Below, piece by piece: positions 1 to 12,451 of a stretch of 64,000 nucleotides of DNA; positions within the stretch are counted from its first letter, which is position 1, and each line of letters begins with the position of its first letter. Source of the DNA: Paraescarpia echinospica (lineage: Eukaryota; Annelida; Polychaeta; Sabellida; Siboglinidae); assembly GCA_020002185.1 (NCBI GenBank), contig CM034537.1:69464286-69528285 (forward strand). The letters run 5' to 3'. The translations under genes and the position numbers were made by a program. A model generated the notes under the pieces. That model searched no databases. It saw only the letters and a program-made list of their open reading frames with translations, and was not told the origin of the DNA.

Positions 1-862
1 AAGGTATACTGCCCACTAACCTGCAAGGTATACTGCCCACTAACCTGTAAGGTGTACTGCCCACTAACCTGCAAGGTATACTGCCCACTAACCTGCAAGG
101 TGTACTGCTCACTCACCTGCAATGTGTACTGCCCACTAACCTGTAAGGTGTACTGCCCATTAATCTACAAGGTATACTGCCCACTAACCTGCAAGGTGTA
201 CTGTCAACTAACCTGCAAGGTATACTGCCCACTAACCTTCAAGGTGCACTGTCAACTAACCTGCAAGGTATGCTATCCACTAACCTGCAAGGTGTACTGC
301 TCACTATCTAGCAAGGTGTACTGCCCATTAATCTACAAGGTATACTGCCCACTAACCTGCAAGCTGTACTGTCAACTAACCTGCAAGGTATGCTATCCAC
401 TAACCTGCAAGGTGTACTGCTCACTAACCAGCAAGGTGTACTGCCCACTAATCTGCAAAGTATACTGCCCACTAACCTGCAAGGTGCACTGCCCACTAAC
501 CTGCAAGGTATACTACCCACTAATCTATAAAGTGTACTGCCCACTAACCTGCAAGGTGTACTTTCCACTAACCTGCAAGGTGTACTGCCCACTAACCTGC
601 AAGGTATACTGCCCACTAACCTGTAAGGTGTACTGCCCACTAACCTGCAAGGTATACTGCCCACTAACCTGCAAGGTGTACTGCTCACTAACCTGCAATG
701 TGTACTGCCCACTAACCTGTAAGGTGTACTGCCCACTAACCTGTAAGGTGTATTGCCCACTAACCCTCAAGGTGTACTGCCCACTAACCTGCAAGGTATA
801 CTGCCCATTAATATGCAATGTTTACTGCTCACTAACCTGCAAGGTGTACTGCCCACTACATC
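1..862. repeat. 24-bp minisatellite
   Basis: About 36 tandem copies of a 24-bp unit (consensus AAGGTGTACTGCCCACTAAC plus CTGC) run from the window edge to about 862. Because 24 is divisible by three, the array stays open and reads as an 8-residue repeat (KVYCPLTC) on the plus strand and as other repeats on the minus strand. A five-unit (120-bp) higher-order block is visible: the variant order at about 253-365 recurs at about 373-485. The array continues beyond the left edge. I see no coding signal apart from the periodicity. Confidence 0.95.
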
Positions 863-1370
863 CGGTTACCGTACAGGTTCACGTTGTCTTTTTAACCCTA
901 CATCCGTTCACCATACAGCTTCACGACGTCAGGAGAGAAGCTGACCCACCAAACTGTGTAGACATCACTGTCATATCTCTCGATCAAATAGAAGCACCGT
1001 GGTTCAACAGCAGCGATTAATGTGATGCGCGCTCGTGCTTTATATGGGCTCATTTTGCTTAGTCGATAAAACGATATCATTAGTCCGTTGACGATCTTTG
1101 AACTGTGGTGAGAATAAAGTTGTGTAATGTTGTTAAACCGTTTCGCTGGTTGTTGAAAACAAAGGTTTCGTATAATTACTACCGCCTTCGAAGGACATAG
1201 CAATAACATACGGACTGTTTCATATAATCATTGTAACTACAGCCAGCGTGTCGAGACTATGTCTACGGCTGTTTTTGATTAGTTAGACAGAACCCTGGTC
1301 GTCAAAGTACAAAACAATTAATCACAATCACATCGCGTTGTTAGGGTATGTTTTATTCTTGAAAGAGTAA
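863..1370. other. Unassigned sequence after the minisatellite
   Basis: No gene is assigned. At 868-930 a roughly 28-bp motif ending in CATCCGGTTACC/CATCCGTTCACC occurs twice. The minus strand is open from 1209 to 898, but it has no recognised domain. It contains a short stretch (about 950-980) that resembles part of the candidate exon near 38750. Confidence 0.4.
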
Positions 1371-3000
<1,630 letters not shown>

Positions 3001-3187
3001 GTGTGTGTATGTTCGCATGGTGGGTTTGGTTATTGTACTCCACGTTGTGTCCGTTCTAGACCCGTCAAACGACCTGAATAATATCGACTTGTAACACGAA
3101 CTCTAATTTGCTGTCAACGGAGACCAGCCGGCGCTGGTGATGTTTTGGGTGCATCAGGTGGACATGTCTGGCGTTTGAAAGACGCTC

Positions 3188-3397
3188 ATGTTGGTGATAC
3201 CTGTAAAATAACGAGAACAGCAATTGAATAAATTATATTGCATTTACGCATACACACACATACGTATGTGTTATATAGCTGTTGTAGCGGCATTTATGGA
3301 ATATCGTGCTGATACTTATATGTTGACAACGACGGCATGTTGCAAGAGACGGAACTACTTTATTGTATATGTACGCGTAGCAGGGCATATCACAACA
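3188..3397 (-). mobile_element. Candidate 3' LTR of the Ty3/gypsy element
   Basis: On the minus strand the pol frame is followed about 250 bp later by a purine-rich tract (AGAAGGGAGG, 3398-3407) directly joined to TGTTGTGATATGCCC. This is the expected polypurine tract and LTR start. An AATAAA signal lies within the next 40 bases. Ends of the form CAACA that would mirror TGTTG occur at 3280 (118-bp LTR) and at 3188 (210-bp LTR). I cannot choose between them because I found no matching 5' LTR beyond gag at 7441-7740. Confidence 0.5.
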
Positions 3398-3642
3398 CCT
3401 CCCTTCTAAGAATGCAATGGTACTGGTTACTAACAAATTTGGATTACAACTCCAAGGTACATGTGTCGTCATGCTGTATCTCAATTACAATAATAAAATA
3501 AACGGCAACATATAATATTAGTGTGTAGGTATCCTCTTACATGCTTGTTTTAAGTAGGAACTACACACAGCATTCTAATAACAGCAAAACTGCTATCTAA
3601 ACAGTAACTAAACAGAACAGGTAATACAAGTTATACAACAGA

Positions 3643-6600
3643 TTACAGATCAAGAATCTGAACTGGCTTGATCTGTCGACCGTAACGCGACACTTTCACG
3701 TTACTGGGCTCATCAGACTGCTCGACCTGAAGAGTAACTGATGGCTGACGGAGCTCTCGGAGAACTCGGCGATTGCGACGGACTATGCTACCTCCACTAT
3801 CGACAACATAGGAGCGAGGTGTACCTGGATTGGCATCGACTACTTTAGCCGAGCGTTTGAGATCCGTAATCCACACATCGTCTCCTACAGTGAGCGGTGG
3901 AAGCTCCATGACACGGTGCTTTCGATCAAAGTTTAGTTTAGACGAAACCTTCGATTCAGCCTCTCTCTGACGGATCTCTGCTGTATCTGGCAACTGAGGT
4001 TGTAACACCTTTGGATGGGCTGGGACTGAGGATCTCAGCTTTCTTCCCATCAACTGTTCACCAGGCGATACACCATTCGCAAGTGGTGACGACCTGTACG
4101 CTAACAACCCCAAGTACGGATCCTCTGCCTTTTTCATGATCGACTTGATCGTTTGCACGGCGCGTTCGGCGGCCCCGTTGCATTGTGGGAACCGAGGAGA
4201 ACTCGTCACATGCTGAAAAAGGTACTCTTCCGCGAACTTGCGGAATTCGGCCGACGCATATTGCGGACCGTTGTCCGACGTCAGAACTTCTGGTATACCA
4301 TGACGAGCGAAGTGTGATTTCATGTGCTCAACCACCTCCCGAGTACTGAGTTCAGTGAGCAAAGAAACCTCCACAAAACGTGAGAAGTAATCTACCAAAA
4401 GCAGATACCAACGTTTCTTGCAGTAAAACAGGTCACTGCCTACGTCCTCCCACGGTAGAGTCGGAAACTCTGTCGGCAACAGCGGCTCGACAACATCATT
4501 AGCATGCGTGCGACATGTGTTGCAGTTTCGTACCATCTCGGCGATTCTCTGGGTCATACCAGGACACCAAACGAGCTGCTTGGCACGCTCGCGACACTTG
4601 GTTATCGCAAGATGGCCCTGGTGTAGACGCTGGAGAACGTCAAGACGTTGAGACTGTGGGATCACGATCCTGTTCTCGTACACAAGAACATCGTCGACGA
4701 TCGTGAGTAGCCCTCGGTTTTCCCAGTACGGTCTGAGAAGCGACTGCACCGACGATATGTACGGAGGCCAACCTGCCTGCACATACTTTAGCACTTGTGC
4801 TAACACTTCGTCGTGAGCCTGAAGACGACGCGTCTCGACTAAACGCTTAGGAGACGCACAGAAGTTGACTGATTGTTTCGCATAGGACTCCACCTCTTCT
4901 ACAAAAAGTTCGTCGACTTTCGTAGGACTGGCCGTGGACCGCGACAACGCGTTAGCGACAACATTCATTTTGCCTGGGATATACTCGACTGTGTATGAAT
5001 ATATCATCATACGTAGGCGAAATCTCTGCATTCGCACTTGTAGCTTATCTAAGCTAATGTCATTGAACAGTGGGACCAATGGCTTATGATCCGTTTGAAT
5101 TCGGACAGTGAGACCAACGATATAGTTGCGAAACTTCTCGCATGCCCAAACAATCGCCAATGTCTCTAGCTCGATTGTGGCATATCGTTGTTCGGTCTCT
5201 GTCAACGATCGAGATGCTGCGCACACCAATCGGAGAGTACCGTCTCTCTGGACCTGAGATAACGTGACTCCGATACCGTGACGACTGGCATCTGACTGAA
5301 TCACTGTCTCCTTCGTTGTATCGTACACAGCAAGTTCAACGGTCTTGGAAAGTTCGTTTTTGACGTCACAGAAGGCTTTCTCCTGTGCGTTACCCCAATA
5401 CCACATGGTATTGTTGCACAATAAGTCACGCAATGGCTGACTCAGTTCACTGAGCTTGTGCGAGAACTTACCCAGCTGGTTAGCCATGCCCAAGAAACTA
5501 CGCACATCACTTACACACTCAGGAGTTTTGAAGTCATTCAGACCCTGTACCGCCTCTGGATTCGCGCGCACACCTTTGCTCGTTATCACGTGACCTATGA
5601 ATCTGATCTGACTCACAGCAAACTCACACTTTGATGCGTTCAGTGTCATACCCGCTTTCCGTAGTCTGTTCAAGACACTTCGAACACGAACATCGTGCTC
5701 TTGGAGAGACGCTCCCCAAATGCAAATGTCATCCATGTGACAAACTACACCCTCGACACCATCTAGGATTTCAGACACGATCTTAGCGAATATTTCTGGA
5801 CTCGAACTGAGCCCGAATGGTAGGCGATTAAAAGCGAATCGTCCATGCGGCGTTAGGAATGTTGTTAGCAATTTCGACTGATCTGACAGAGGGATTTGCC
5901 AGAATCCTGAATTTGCGTCTAGTTTAGTGAACACTGTACCACTACCTAGTTTGGCCAGACTGGCTTCTACGTCTGCCATAGGAAACACATTCCTGTGAAC
6001 CCTTTTGTTCAACTCGGTGAAATCCACACATATCCTCACCGTTTCGCCCTTTGGGACCACAACCATGGGCGCACACCACTCTGTGGGTTGGTCGACTGCA
6101 AAAATGACATTTTGCGACAACATGACATCAAGCTCTGCCTTCACCTTATCGACGAGTGGATAGGGTACATTGCGCGAGGTAAATATGGCGAACGGCTTTG
6201 CGTCGGGCTGCAATTGGATGTCGTACTCTGCTCTAACCTTTCCCAGACCCTGAAACATCTGTTTAAACTCTGTGTTAAACTGGCTAGAGCTAACATGACT
6301 GACATTACACGTGATCAACCCGAGCTTCACACACGCATCTCTACTCAACAGTGCACTAGTCTGGTCTACAACGTACAATCGCTCACAATGTCTACATGAA
6401 TCTACGCTTAGCACACTGTCAAATTCTCCCAACACGGGTATACGCATGTTACCAGGGCCTATCAAACGCTTGGATGTAGGACACCATGTCACGTGATCAC
6501 GCAATCTACTTGGTACAACTGATACGTCTGCCCCGCTATCTAACTTGAACCGCACTGGCACGTCTAACCCCTCAACAACGACTAGCTGAGTCCAACTATC

Positions 6601-6924
6601 TGAACTGCTACCAATCTCGCCCAAGAACGAAGCATCCTCTAGTTGGTTAACTCTGGCATTAGGCCTACCAGGTTTACGGGTTTTCGACTTACAGCAACGT
6701 GCATTGTGACCGACGGTACCACATTGATTACATTTAGCATCAACAGCAGGACATTTACCATTCTTATGCTTCACATAACCACATCGAGTACACGCTACAC
6801 TAAGCTGAGTGAAGATGTCACTGTTCATCTTAGTGTTCGACTGGTTAGATGGCGCCACTCTCGGCTTGCGTCGACGGTTCGACTTCACTTCATCCACAGA
6901 CTTTGGCAGGTTCAAGTCGCGCAT
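3643..6924 (-). CDS. pol: Ty3/gypsy polyprotein: zinc knuckles, protease, RT, RNase H, integrase
   Basis: This open frame of 1093 codons encodes the end of Gag and all of Pol of a Ty3/gypsy (Metaviridae-type) LTR retrotransposon, which copies element RNA into DNA and integrates it. Two CX2CX4HX4C zinc knuckles lie at residues 45-58 and 65-78. The retroviral-type aspartic protease motif DSGAD is at 129-133. Reverse transcriptase covers about 255-430 with the catalytic motif HMDD at 396-399. RNase H covers about 540-640 (QSDAS, then ELETLA, then TDHK). Integrase has its HHCC finger at H768/H771/C801/C804 and the D831, D884, E920 triad. Every catalytic residue is present, so this part looks recently active. 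The displayed first Met is internal: the same frame continues upstream through two stop codons into gag, so the real start is at 7440. Length and domain order are normal for the family. Confidence 0.95.
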   Translation of the reverse strand: MRDLNLPKSVDEVKSNRRRKPRVAPSNQSNTKMNSDIFTQLSVACTRCGYVKHKNGKCPAVDAKCNQCGTVGHNARCCKSKTRKPGRPNARVNQLEDASFLGEIGSSSDSWTQLVVVEGLDVPVRFKLDSGADVSVVPSRLRDHVTWCPTSKRLIGPGNMRIPVLGEFDSVLSVDSCRHCERLYVVDQTSALLSRDACVKLGLITCNVSHVSSSQFNTEFKQMFQGLGKVRAEYDIQLQPDAKPFAIFTSRNVPYPLVDKVKAELDVMLSQNVIFAVDQPTEWCAPMVVVPKGETVRICVDFTELNKRVHRNVFPMADVEASLAKLGSGTVFTKLDANSGFWQIPLSDQSKLLTTFLTPHGRFAFNRLPFGLSSSPEIFAKIVSEILDGVEGVVCHMDDICIWGASLQEHDVRVRSVLNRLRKAGMTLNASKCEFAVSQIRFIGHVITSKGVRANPEAVQGLNDFKTPECVSDVRSFLGMANQLGKFSHKLSELSQPLRDLLCNNTMWYWGNAQEKAFCDVKNELSKTVELAVYDTTKETVIQSDASRHGIGVTLSQVQRDGTLRLVCAASRSLTETEQRYATIELETLAIVWACEKFRNYIVGLTVRIQTDHKPLVPLFNDISLDKLQVRMQRFRLRMMIYSYTVEYIPGKMNVVANALSRSTASPTKVDELFVEEVESYAKQSVNFCASPKRLVETRRLQAHDEVLAQVLKYVQAGWPPYISSVQSLLRPYWENRGLLTIVDDVLVYENRIVIPQSQRLDVLQRLHQGHLAITKCRERAKQLVWCPGMTQRIAEMVRNCNTCRTHANDVVEPLLPTEFPTLPWEDVGSDLFYCKKRWYLLLVDYFSRFVEVSLLTELSTREVVEHMKSHFARHGIPEVLTSDNGPQYASAEFRKFAEEYLFQHVTSSPRFPQCNGAAERAVQTIKSIMKKAEDPYLGLLAYRSSPLANGVSPGEQLMGRKLRSSVPAHPKVLQPQLPDTAEIRQREAESKVSSKLNFDRKHRVMELPPLTVGDDVWITDLKRSAKVVDANPGTPRSYVVDSGGSIVRRNRRVLRELRQPSVTLQVEQSDEPSNVKVSRYGRQIKPVQILDL

Positions 6925-7440
6925 TTGCTTCTCAACTTCCTCTGCTTAACGAGCCATGGAGACCGCTTTGGCCTCTGTGAGTAGACTGATGTCCATCCTT
7001 TGCATTTCCCGCGAGACAGTCTGATCAAGAATGCCGACGACTAGGCGAACTCTTATCTGCATAGACCGATCAGGGAATTCACAACGGTCGGCTGATTCAT
7101 TAAGTGCTCTTATGAATTATTCGACAGATTCGCCCTCGGTTTGCACACGACGAAAAAATGTTGCCCGTTCGTAGATTACGTAACGTCGTGGGGCAAAGTA
7201 ATTTTCGAATGCCTGTTTGACAGCACTATAGACGCCCACTTCGTCCGCCGCTAGACCCAGACTGGAGAAGATCGACTCCGCCCGTGAGCCCATGCTGTAT
7301 ATCAGGCTATCGATCTGCACGATCTCGTCTTCTGTGTCCAACTTAGATACTGTACGGAATCTGGACCACCGACTGATCCATTCCGCCCAGTTTTCTGGTA
7401 GAAAGTCAAACTCTTTAGGCGGGTTAAACTTGGCCGCCAT
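6925..7440 (-). pseudogene. gag: gag region of the same Ty3/gypsy element, broken by two stop codons
   Basis: An ATG at 7440 opens a frame that reads as a capsid-like Gag start (MAAKFNPPKEF, then a WAEWISRWSRF tryptophan-rich stretch). It is exactly in frame with pol. A TAA at 7117-7119 and a TAA at 6946-6948 interrupt the frame, but the reading between and after them stays Gag-like, ending in a Glu/Lys-rich segment before the zinc knuckles. There are no frameshifts, so the element is a single gag-pol reading frame inactivated by two point mutations. 7441-7736 upstream should be the leader, with a GGTTCC-rich patch at 7675-7713. No primer-binding site or 5' LTR was recognised there, so the 5' end may be truncated. 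Confidence 0.85.
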
Positions 7441-7736
7441 AACACACGGTGAGTTGTTCTAACTAGTCAGGCAGGTGAAATTCGTCTATAGTACCGTGCA
7501 GTCCAGCAGATGACGCGATCATCGCATTGCAGTCACAGCCATTTCTCTACACACAGTGCTTCATAGTGTGCTGACATCCGGTAGACGGCGTACGCGTCGC
7601 GCGTCCTCACACAGGGTCATCTAACGCGGCAGGTGTCGCCACACGAAGCGAACAGCGCCATTTGTTTTCACTCAAGTTCCGGTTCAGGTTGGAGTTCCGG
7701 TTCCGGTTCCGGTGAGTAGAAGGTTGACAATACGAC

Positions 7737-8197
7737 TGGTGGGGTAAGACCACATTAAGGATTCTTCCGCTATTACCGACCGAAAGAGTACCCTTGAAAA
7801 TCCGTTTTGGTGTGATGTGTGAATTTTTTCGAGCACTTTAACATGGCACATGTTAGTCCTGTGAATACTTTATGTACTACTGCATTAGATATTTCACGAG
7901 GTAGCAATAAATATACGCTAGTCGCCCGCGTATTCGTACAGTGGCTATTTTGCAGCACGCATCAATATTTCAAAATCCGTCACCAGATTGGGGCGAAATT
8001 GAGGGGTGTCAGGTTTGGGTGGATTTTTCTGAAAAATAAGGTATGACAATTTCATGAGTTTTCCACAGCACTTGTGTCAATGGAGGTTAAACATGCTGTG
8101 AAATTTTGAAGAAAATCGTAAGACAAATTTTGCAGGAAATGAAGGAAACGTTATAATGGCCGCCTATGTAAAATTTTAATGTGGTCTTACCCCTGGT
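7737..8197. mobile_element. MITE copy 1 (GGGGTAAGACC family) with 4-bp target duplication
   Basis: The element spans 7741-8193 (453 bp). Its ends are inverted repeats (GGGGTAAGACCACATTAA at the left, its complement at the right), and it is bracketed by TGGT at 7737-7740 and 8194-8197. The interior has no coding potential beyond short shadows. A second copy in the opposite orientation lies at 15904-16344 with matching interior sequence throughout. The size, inverted ends and short target duplication fit a non-autonomous DNA transposon. A 4-bp duplication fits groups such as Sola, Ginger or Chapaev, but I cannot assign the superfamily. Confidence 0.85.
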
Positions 8198-8615
8198 CGG
8201 TTGATAGCCGGATCATCTCCGTCACTGTCGCTGAAGGCCGCATGAGTGTAATAGTTGGGTGTTTTCAGCATGACGTTACTGTCGTGGTATTGAAATTATG
8301 CAAACTTTTTTCTCTACCTAGGGGCGCTACCATATAACGTAGTACTCTGTTTATACGCTAGAAAGCTGCAATGGACCAGTAGTAGGATATCTTCGTTGGC
8401 GTTGCCATAAAACTGTCGTGATACGAATGACGACCCGCCTGACAGAGCACCGAAATTATATACGATTTCTGACTAAGAATCAAGTGATCATATCCCGATC
8501 GACCAATCAAAAATAGACAACACTTCATCACCCCACATGAACCAATCAAAACCGTATGCAAGCGCGTGATGTAAAAAATATAACTACCAATCAAATTCCT
8601 ACGTCGGCAGAAATG

Positions 8616-8740
8616 TCCCACTTTTTTCACCGAATTCACGCATTTTGTTACCGATTTCCCGCTCTTTTCACCGAATTCCCACCTTTTCACCGAATTCCCG
8701 CATTTTTCACCAACTTCCCGGCGTTATCGCCGAATTACTT
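8616..8740. repeat. Short degenerate tandem repeat, unit about 20 bp
   Basis: Five to six imperfect copies of a unit like TTTTTCACCGAATTCCCGCA lie head to tail. The surrounding sequence 8198-9455 holds no recognisable gene. Part of it (about 8255-8285, GGGTGTTTTCAGCATGACG) resembles 9420-9450 (GGGTGTCTTCAACATGATG), suggesting a second dispersed repeat. Confidence 0.75.
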
Positions 8741-9455
8741 ACAGGCCCTATATTACAACAGTAGTAAGTGTTATACTATGATAGGAAAGTCGTGAAGGTA
8801 TATATATGGTAATCGGAAGTAGGGTTGATAAAAATGTCCCAGTGTCGTGTGTGGCAGGTACAAATGCTGTCGGTGTTAAATATGGAAAGACTACAGGTTG
8901 TGCACATAGACTCGTGGTAACGCTGAGTGGTAACCGGAAATTATATAATTTAACCTATTTTCTAATTCAAAAAGACATACGGGTTCCACTTTTCTATAAA
9001 ACAGCTTGAATATATACCATCCCTTGAATTTATAATCCTGTTATTAATTGCGCCTTATCATAACACCACATTTTATACACGCCATTACCCGTCAAACAAG
9101 GGCTCGGTCCTTAGATTAAGTCTCGGCCTACGGGCCAAAAGTACCAATAGGCGACACCACCCTCTATCTTCTATATTGGACCTTGACCTGTTACTTTGAC
9201 CTAAAACTTTGACACAGAACTTTGACCTACACGTGACATAATTTGGCGATTGATCATGAATGCGTATTTTAAGGAACAAGGTCTAAATTCCACCACAATC
9301 GACTCGTTTTTGGATTTTTTAGAGCGGCTCGGTGGAAGGGCGGTTGGTCACCGGAAGGATCGGTCGGCCCGTCTGCTCGTCCTCGTCGCTCGAATCTGCT
9401 GCACGACGAGGGCGGCAATAGGGTGTCTTCAACATGATGTTAGCCACGGTGTCGT

Positions 9456-9581
9456 CGCTGACGTGTTCTGTCCTGACTGGTCAATCGATACGGCTGGCAG
9501 AGCGCCGCGCTTATTTCATAGGAATATGACAAATCACGTAATAACGGTACGATTGACCAATCAGGACAGAACACGTCAGCG
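9456..9581. repeat. Foldback: 32-bp arms, 62-bp spacer
   Basis: The left arm 9456-9487 starts CGCTGACGTGTTCTGTCCTG. The right arm 9550-9581 is its reverse complement with one mismatch (31 of 32). The arms enclose 62 bp. The inner ends carry a GACCAATCA/TGACTGGTC phrase. It could be a small foldback element or a transcribed hairpin. No target duplication is obvious. Confidence 0.85.
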
Positions 9582-9644
9582 CCTACGTCATTATCTCGTT
9601 AACATAAGTGATGTTGGAAGGCCTACGAAAAATTTATAAAACAG

Positions 9645-9922
9645 ATTCTGAACATTTTATGTTATGTATTCTTTAGTTTTAAATGTACACGCCAGGCCAA
9701 AGCGCGCTACACCTAAAATAGTGAGAAGACACAACTACTGAAGACTACTCGTACACAAACATCCACCACTGTCTATATCCAAGTACTCATTCATACAGCT
9801 GAGTGAACGGAGCAATGAAGAGTGAACGAACTTGTCCAAGGTTCGATACGGCAGTACGAGATTCAAACCCAGGTTCTTTCGATTGAGAGTCTAATGTTCT
9901 AGCCATTGCGTTACTTCACTCT
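9645..9922 (-). mobile_element. tRNA-derived SINE
   Basis: Reading on the minus strand from 9922, the first 70 bases look like a tRNA pseudogene. There is an A-box-like TAACGCAATGGCTAGA and a B-box-like GGGTTTGAATCTC about 35 bases later. The body that follows ends in a GTAGCGCGCTTTGGCC tail resembling LINE 3' ends seen elsewhere in the window. The 3' limit is approximate. The sequence cannot fold as a complete functional tRNA, so I call a SINE and not a tRNA gene. Confidence 0.6.
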
Positions 9923-10196
9923 ATAGTATCCTAGATAAATCAGCTCGTTAACCTTTGTAGGCAGATGTTCTAGGAGAAGGATAACTTTGACATATAACTG
10001 CACCAGCAGGTCAGTCAGTGCAGCGCTGCTGAGTGGCTATGATGTCCCAAATAATAATGGTGGTACACATTGTTGAATGAAAGGGCTATCTCGTCCGTGG
10101 TAACCGTCGCGTCGTCTACCTTGGATGCGGCGAAAAGACAGCGAACACCAAGAGGATTGTCAGGCCCGTAGCAATCGAGATTTGAAGTCCGGCTAG

Positions 10197-10740
10197 GCAG
10201 TCTGAACGTTGAGACGGTGAGCGGAAAAGTCGAGATGGTAGAAATGATGGAAAGAAGGCGTCTGGAAGTACTAAGCATCCAAGAGATCAAATGGAAAGGA
10301 GACATAGTAAGGACGATGATGGGTAGGTACAGGTTACTGTACGCAGGAGGACGAAGTAACGGATTTGGCATCATTGTATCAGTAAGGCGGTGGTCAGAGT
10401 GGAGAGATATGAAAGGAGCGCATAGTGATGACTTGCCCTTTGATTAGGAAAGAGCATATGTGTGTTATATATGTATACGGACCACAACCGGGAAGGACGG
10501 AGGCAGAGAAAGTGGCATTCATGAGTATTTTGGGGAGGATGATGAGATTGGTGGAGCTGGAGATGATATTGTGTATTGCGGAACCAGGTGAAGAGGAGAG
10601 TGTTGGCACGGTTGGGGAGTGAAGGGAGAGAGGGTCGAGCTCTGGTGGAGTTATTGACGGGAAATTGTTTAGCTGCCAGAAGCGAGGTGAAAGGGATGAA
10701 GAAAGGGTGAGCACCTGGTATCGGTGAGATATGTGTGGAG
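10197..10740 (+). pseudogene. Decayed LINE endonuclease fragment (RTE-like)
   Basis: The plus strand encodes, with frameshifts, the start of an apurinic endonuclease domain of a non-LTR retrotransposon. It runs SLNVETVSGKVEM, then MMERRRLEVLSIQEIKWKG (the catalytic Glu-Lys-Trp region) and YRLLYAGGRSNGFGIIVS. In another frame it continues with VYGPQPGRTEAEKVAF and LVELLTGNCLAAR. This order matches RTE-type endonucleases. The GDFNAH motif is lost (CIAEPGEEE in its place). A second, internally deleted piece lies at 14008-14132. Confidence 0.75.
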
Positions 10741-11159
10741 ATTGTGATGGCAGCGGGGGAGATTGGAGTCAGTTGAACAAACAGGAAGAAGAGCTACAAT
10801 AAGTGTTCGAGGAATGGAAGGGATGTTCAAGAAGCATGTACTGAAGATGACCTTGGACATCCTCGCAAGCCAGGGGTGTGACTACATACAGTATACCTGG
10901 CAGATATCCTACGTATTGTGTGGAAGTCGCGAGAACAGTGCAGACACTCGTCCGGCTCGCGCTCCAGTTCCAGGAATCACAATATAATTACCCATTCGAC
11001 CATTCTTACCAGCCGATGAGTGGTATTGTGTATTCACATAATTACGTCCACTGCCCAAACAGTCCATGAAGACGCCCCAGAAGTCCACTGGAATTTGCCG
11101 GCAAGCGACATTCTTGGCTGACCTTATATTCCGAGTTTCGGCAAGCGATCTGCCAGAGG

Positions 11160-11365
<206 letters not shown>

Positions 11366-12292
11366 TAATCGTTTGACCTATATAACACTTTTCCAGATAC
11401 TCTGCATCTCCACAACTCTTACCTAGCGTGACGTACGTTATCGTATTTTATGGATTACTCCTTGTTGTACATCCATCGTATTTGTGTGGCCATTTATAAC
11501 ACGTTCGAGTGGATGCCACTGATGAAAATATGTTTGTTGGCTTGGGCTTCGAAGAGTTATAAGTAACGGTCAAAGGTCCATAGGGATAAATGTGTTCAGG
11601 ACGATTTACCCATATTTTGCATTACGTATGCATTAAACTAGGCTACATAAAACGGTATTCAGTGATTGTGCAAATGCATAATTACATCAATACATGTGTT
11701 GCATACAATATGACATTTATTCAGTACTAATGCATCGTTGTCATGCATGAAATTGCAACCTAACACATTAGGTGGCCATGTCTACTCTAGCACATGTACA
11801 TCTAGCTAGTCGTCCCAGCAGTGCTGCAATATGTGTGTTAGCTTTATAACATAATACATAAAAACAACGAGTTACACCATTGAACTATGTTAAGACATGA
11901 TGGTGAAACCTGTGTCCAAGTTACACCAAGTTCACAGTCTGTACCAAATCGACTAACGTTTTACAAAGTCTTGCAAGAGCTGTTACAGCCATATCCGTGT
12001 TGTAGTTGCGTGTACCATGCATAGGTGATGTCTGAAGAGTCATTGGAAGAGACTGAGCGTTGACAGCTAATATCATCGTACATTGTGTGTCGAACATCAT
12101 TCACATGGAACACTTATTAAAGCCGTGCTACCTAAAGCCAATATTCCTACATCAATATGAATGTCTATATGCCACGCAGTTTGTATGCCACATGCATCAT
12201 CATCGAGAAATCCTCAAACAACAAAACAGATGTTCCGTGACACATATCGCTCTACACAAGTGTTACGTGACTCTTGTAACGCGTTTCGGCTG
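11366..12292. other. 3' flank / probable 3' UTR of CNRIP1
   Basis: No protein-coding signal is seen. It lies downstream of the CNRIP1 stop codon on the minus strand. A minus-strand AATAAA at 11717-11722, about 570 bases after the stop, is a candidate polyadenylation signal. This is inferred from position only. Confidence 0.35.
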
Positions 12293-12451
12293 TTACCTAA
12301 TCGTCTCCTTCACGACATTTATGTACGTGCTGTTGTCCGGTACTTTACACTCGTACTCGATGTGCGAGAGTGGTGTGCCCCAGCGCGCGTGACTCTTCTC
12401 GGCTTCCGCATACAGCTTACATTGCAGAGTCAGCTTCAGTGGCGGCAGGTC
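12293..12451 (-). CDS. CNRIP1: CNRIP1 exon 3 (C-terminal)
   Basis: Encodes residues 105-156 and a TAA stop. The preceding acceptor reads TTGACAGTTGCAG on the minus strand. It contains the strongly conserved tryptophan-Gly-x-Pro (W128-P131) and IEYECK (135-140). The tail after this is shorter than in human and lacks the MWVNKE-like end. Confidence 0.9.
   Translation of the reverse strand, partial: DLPPLKLTLQCKLYAEAEKSHARWGTPLSHIEYECKVPDNSTYINVVKETIR

Noticed and set aside
52..1020. 322-codon open frame with KVYCPLTC repeats
   Set aside because: Entirely explained by the 24-bp minisatellite; open on both strands and no start context or domain.
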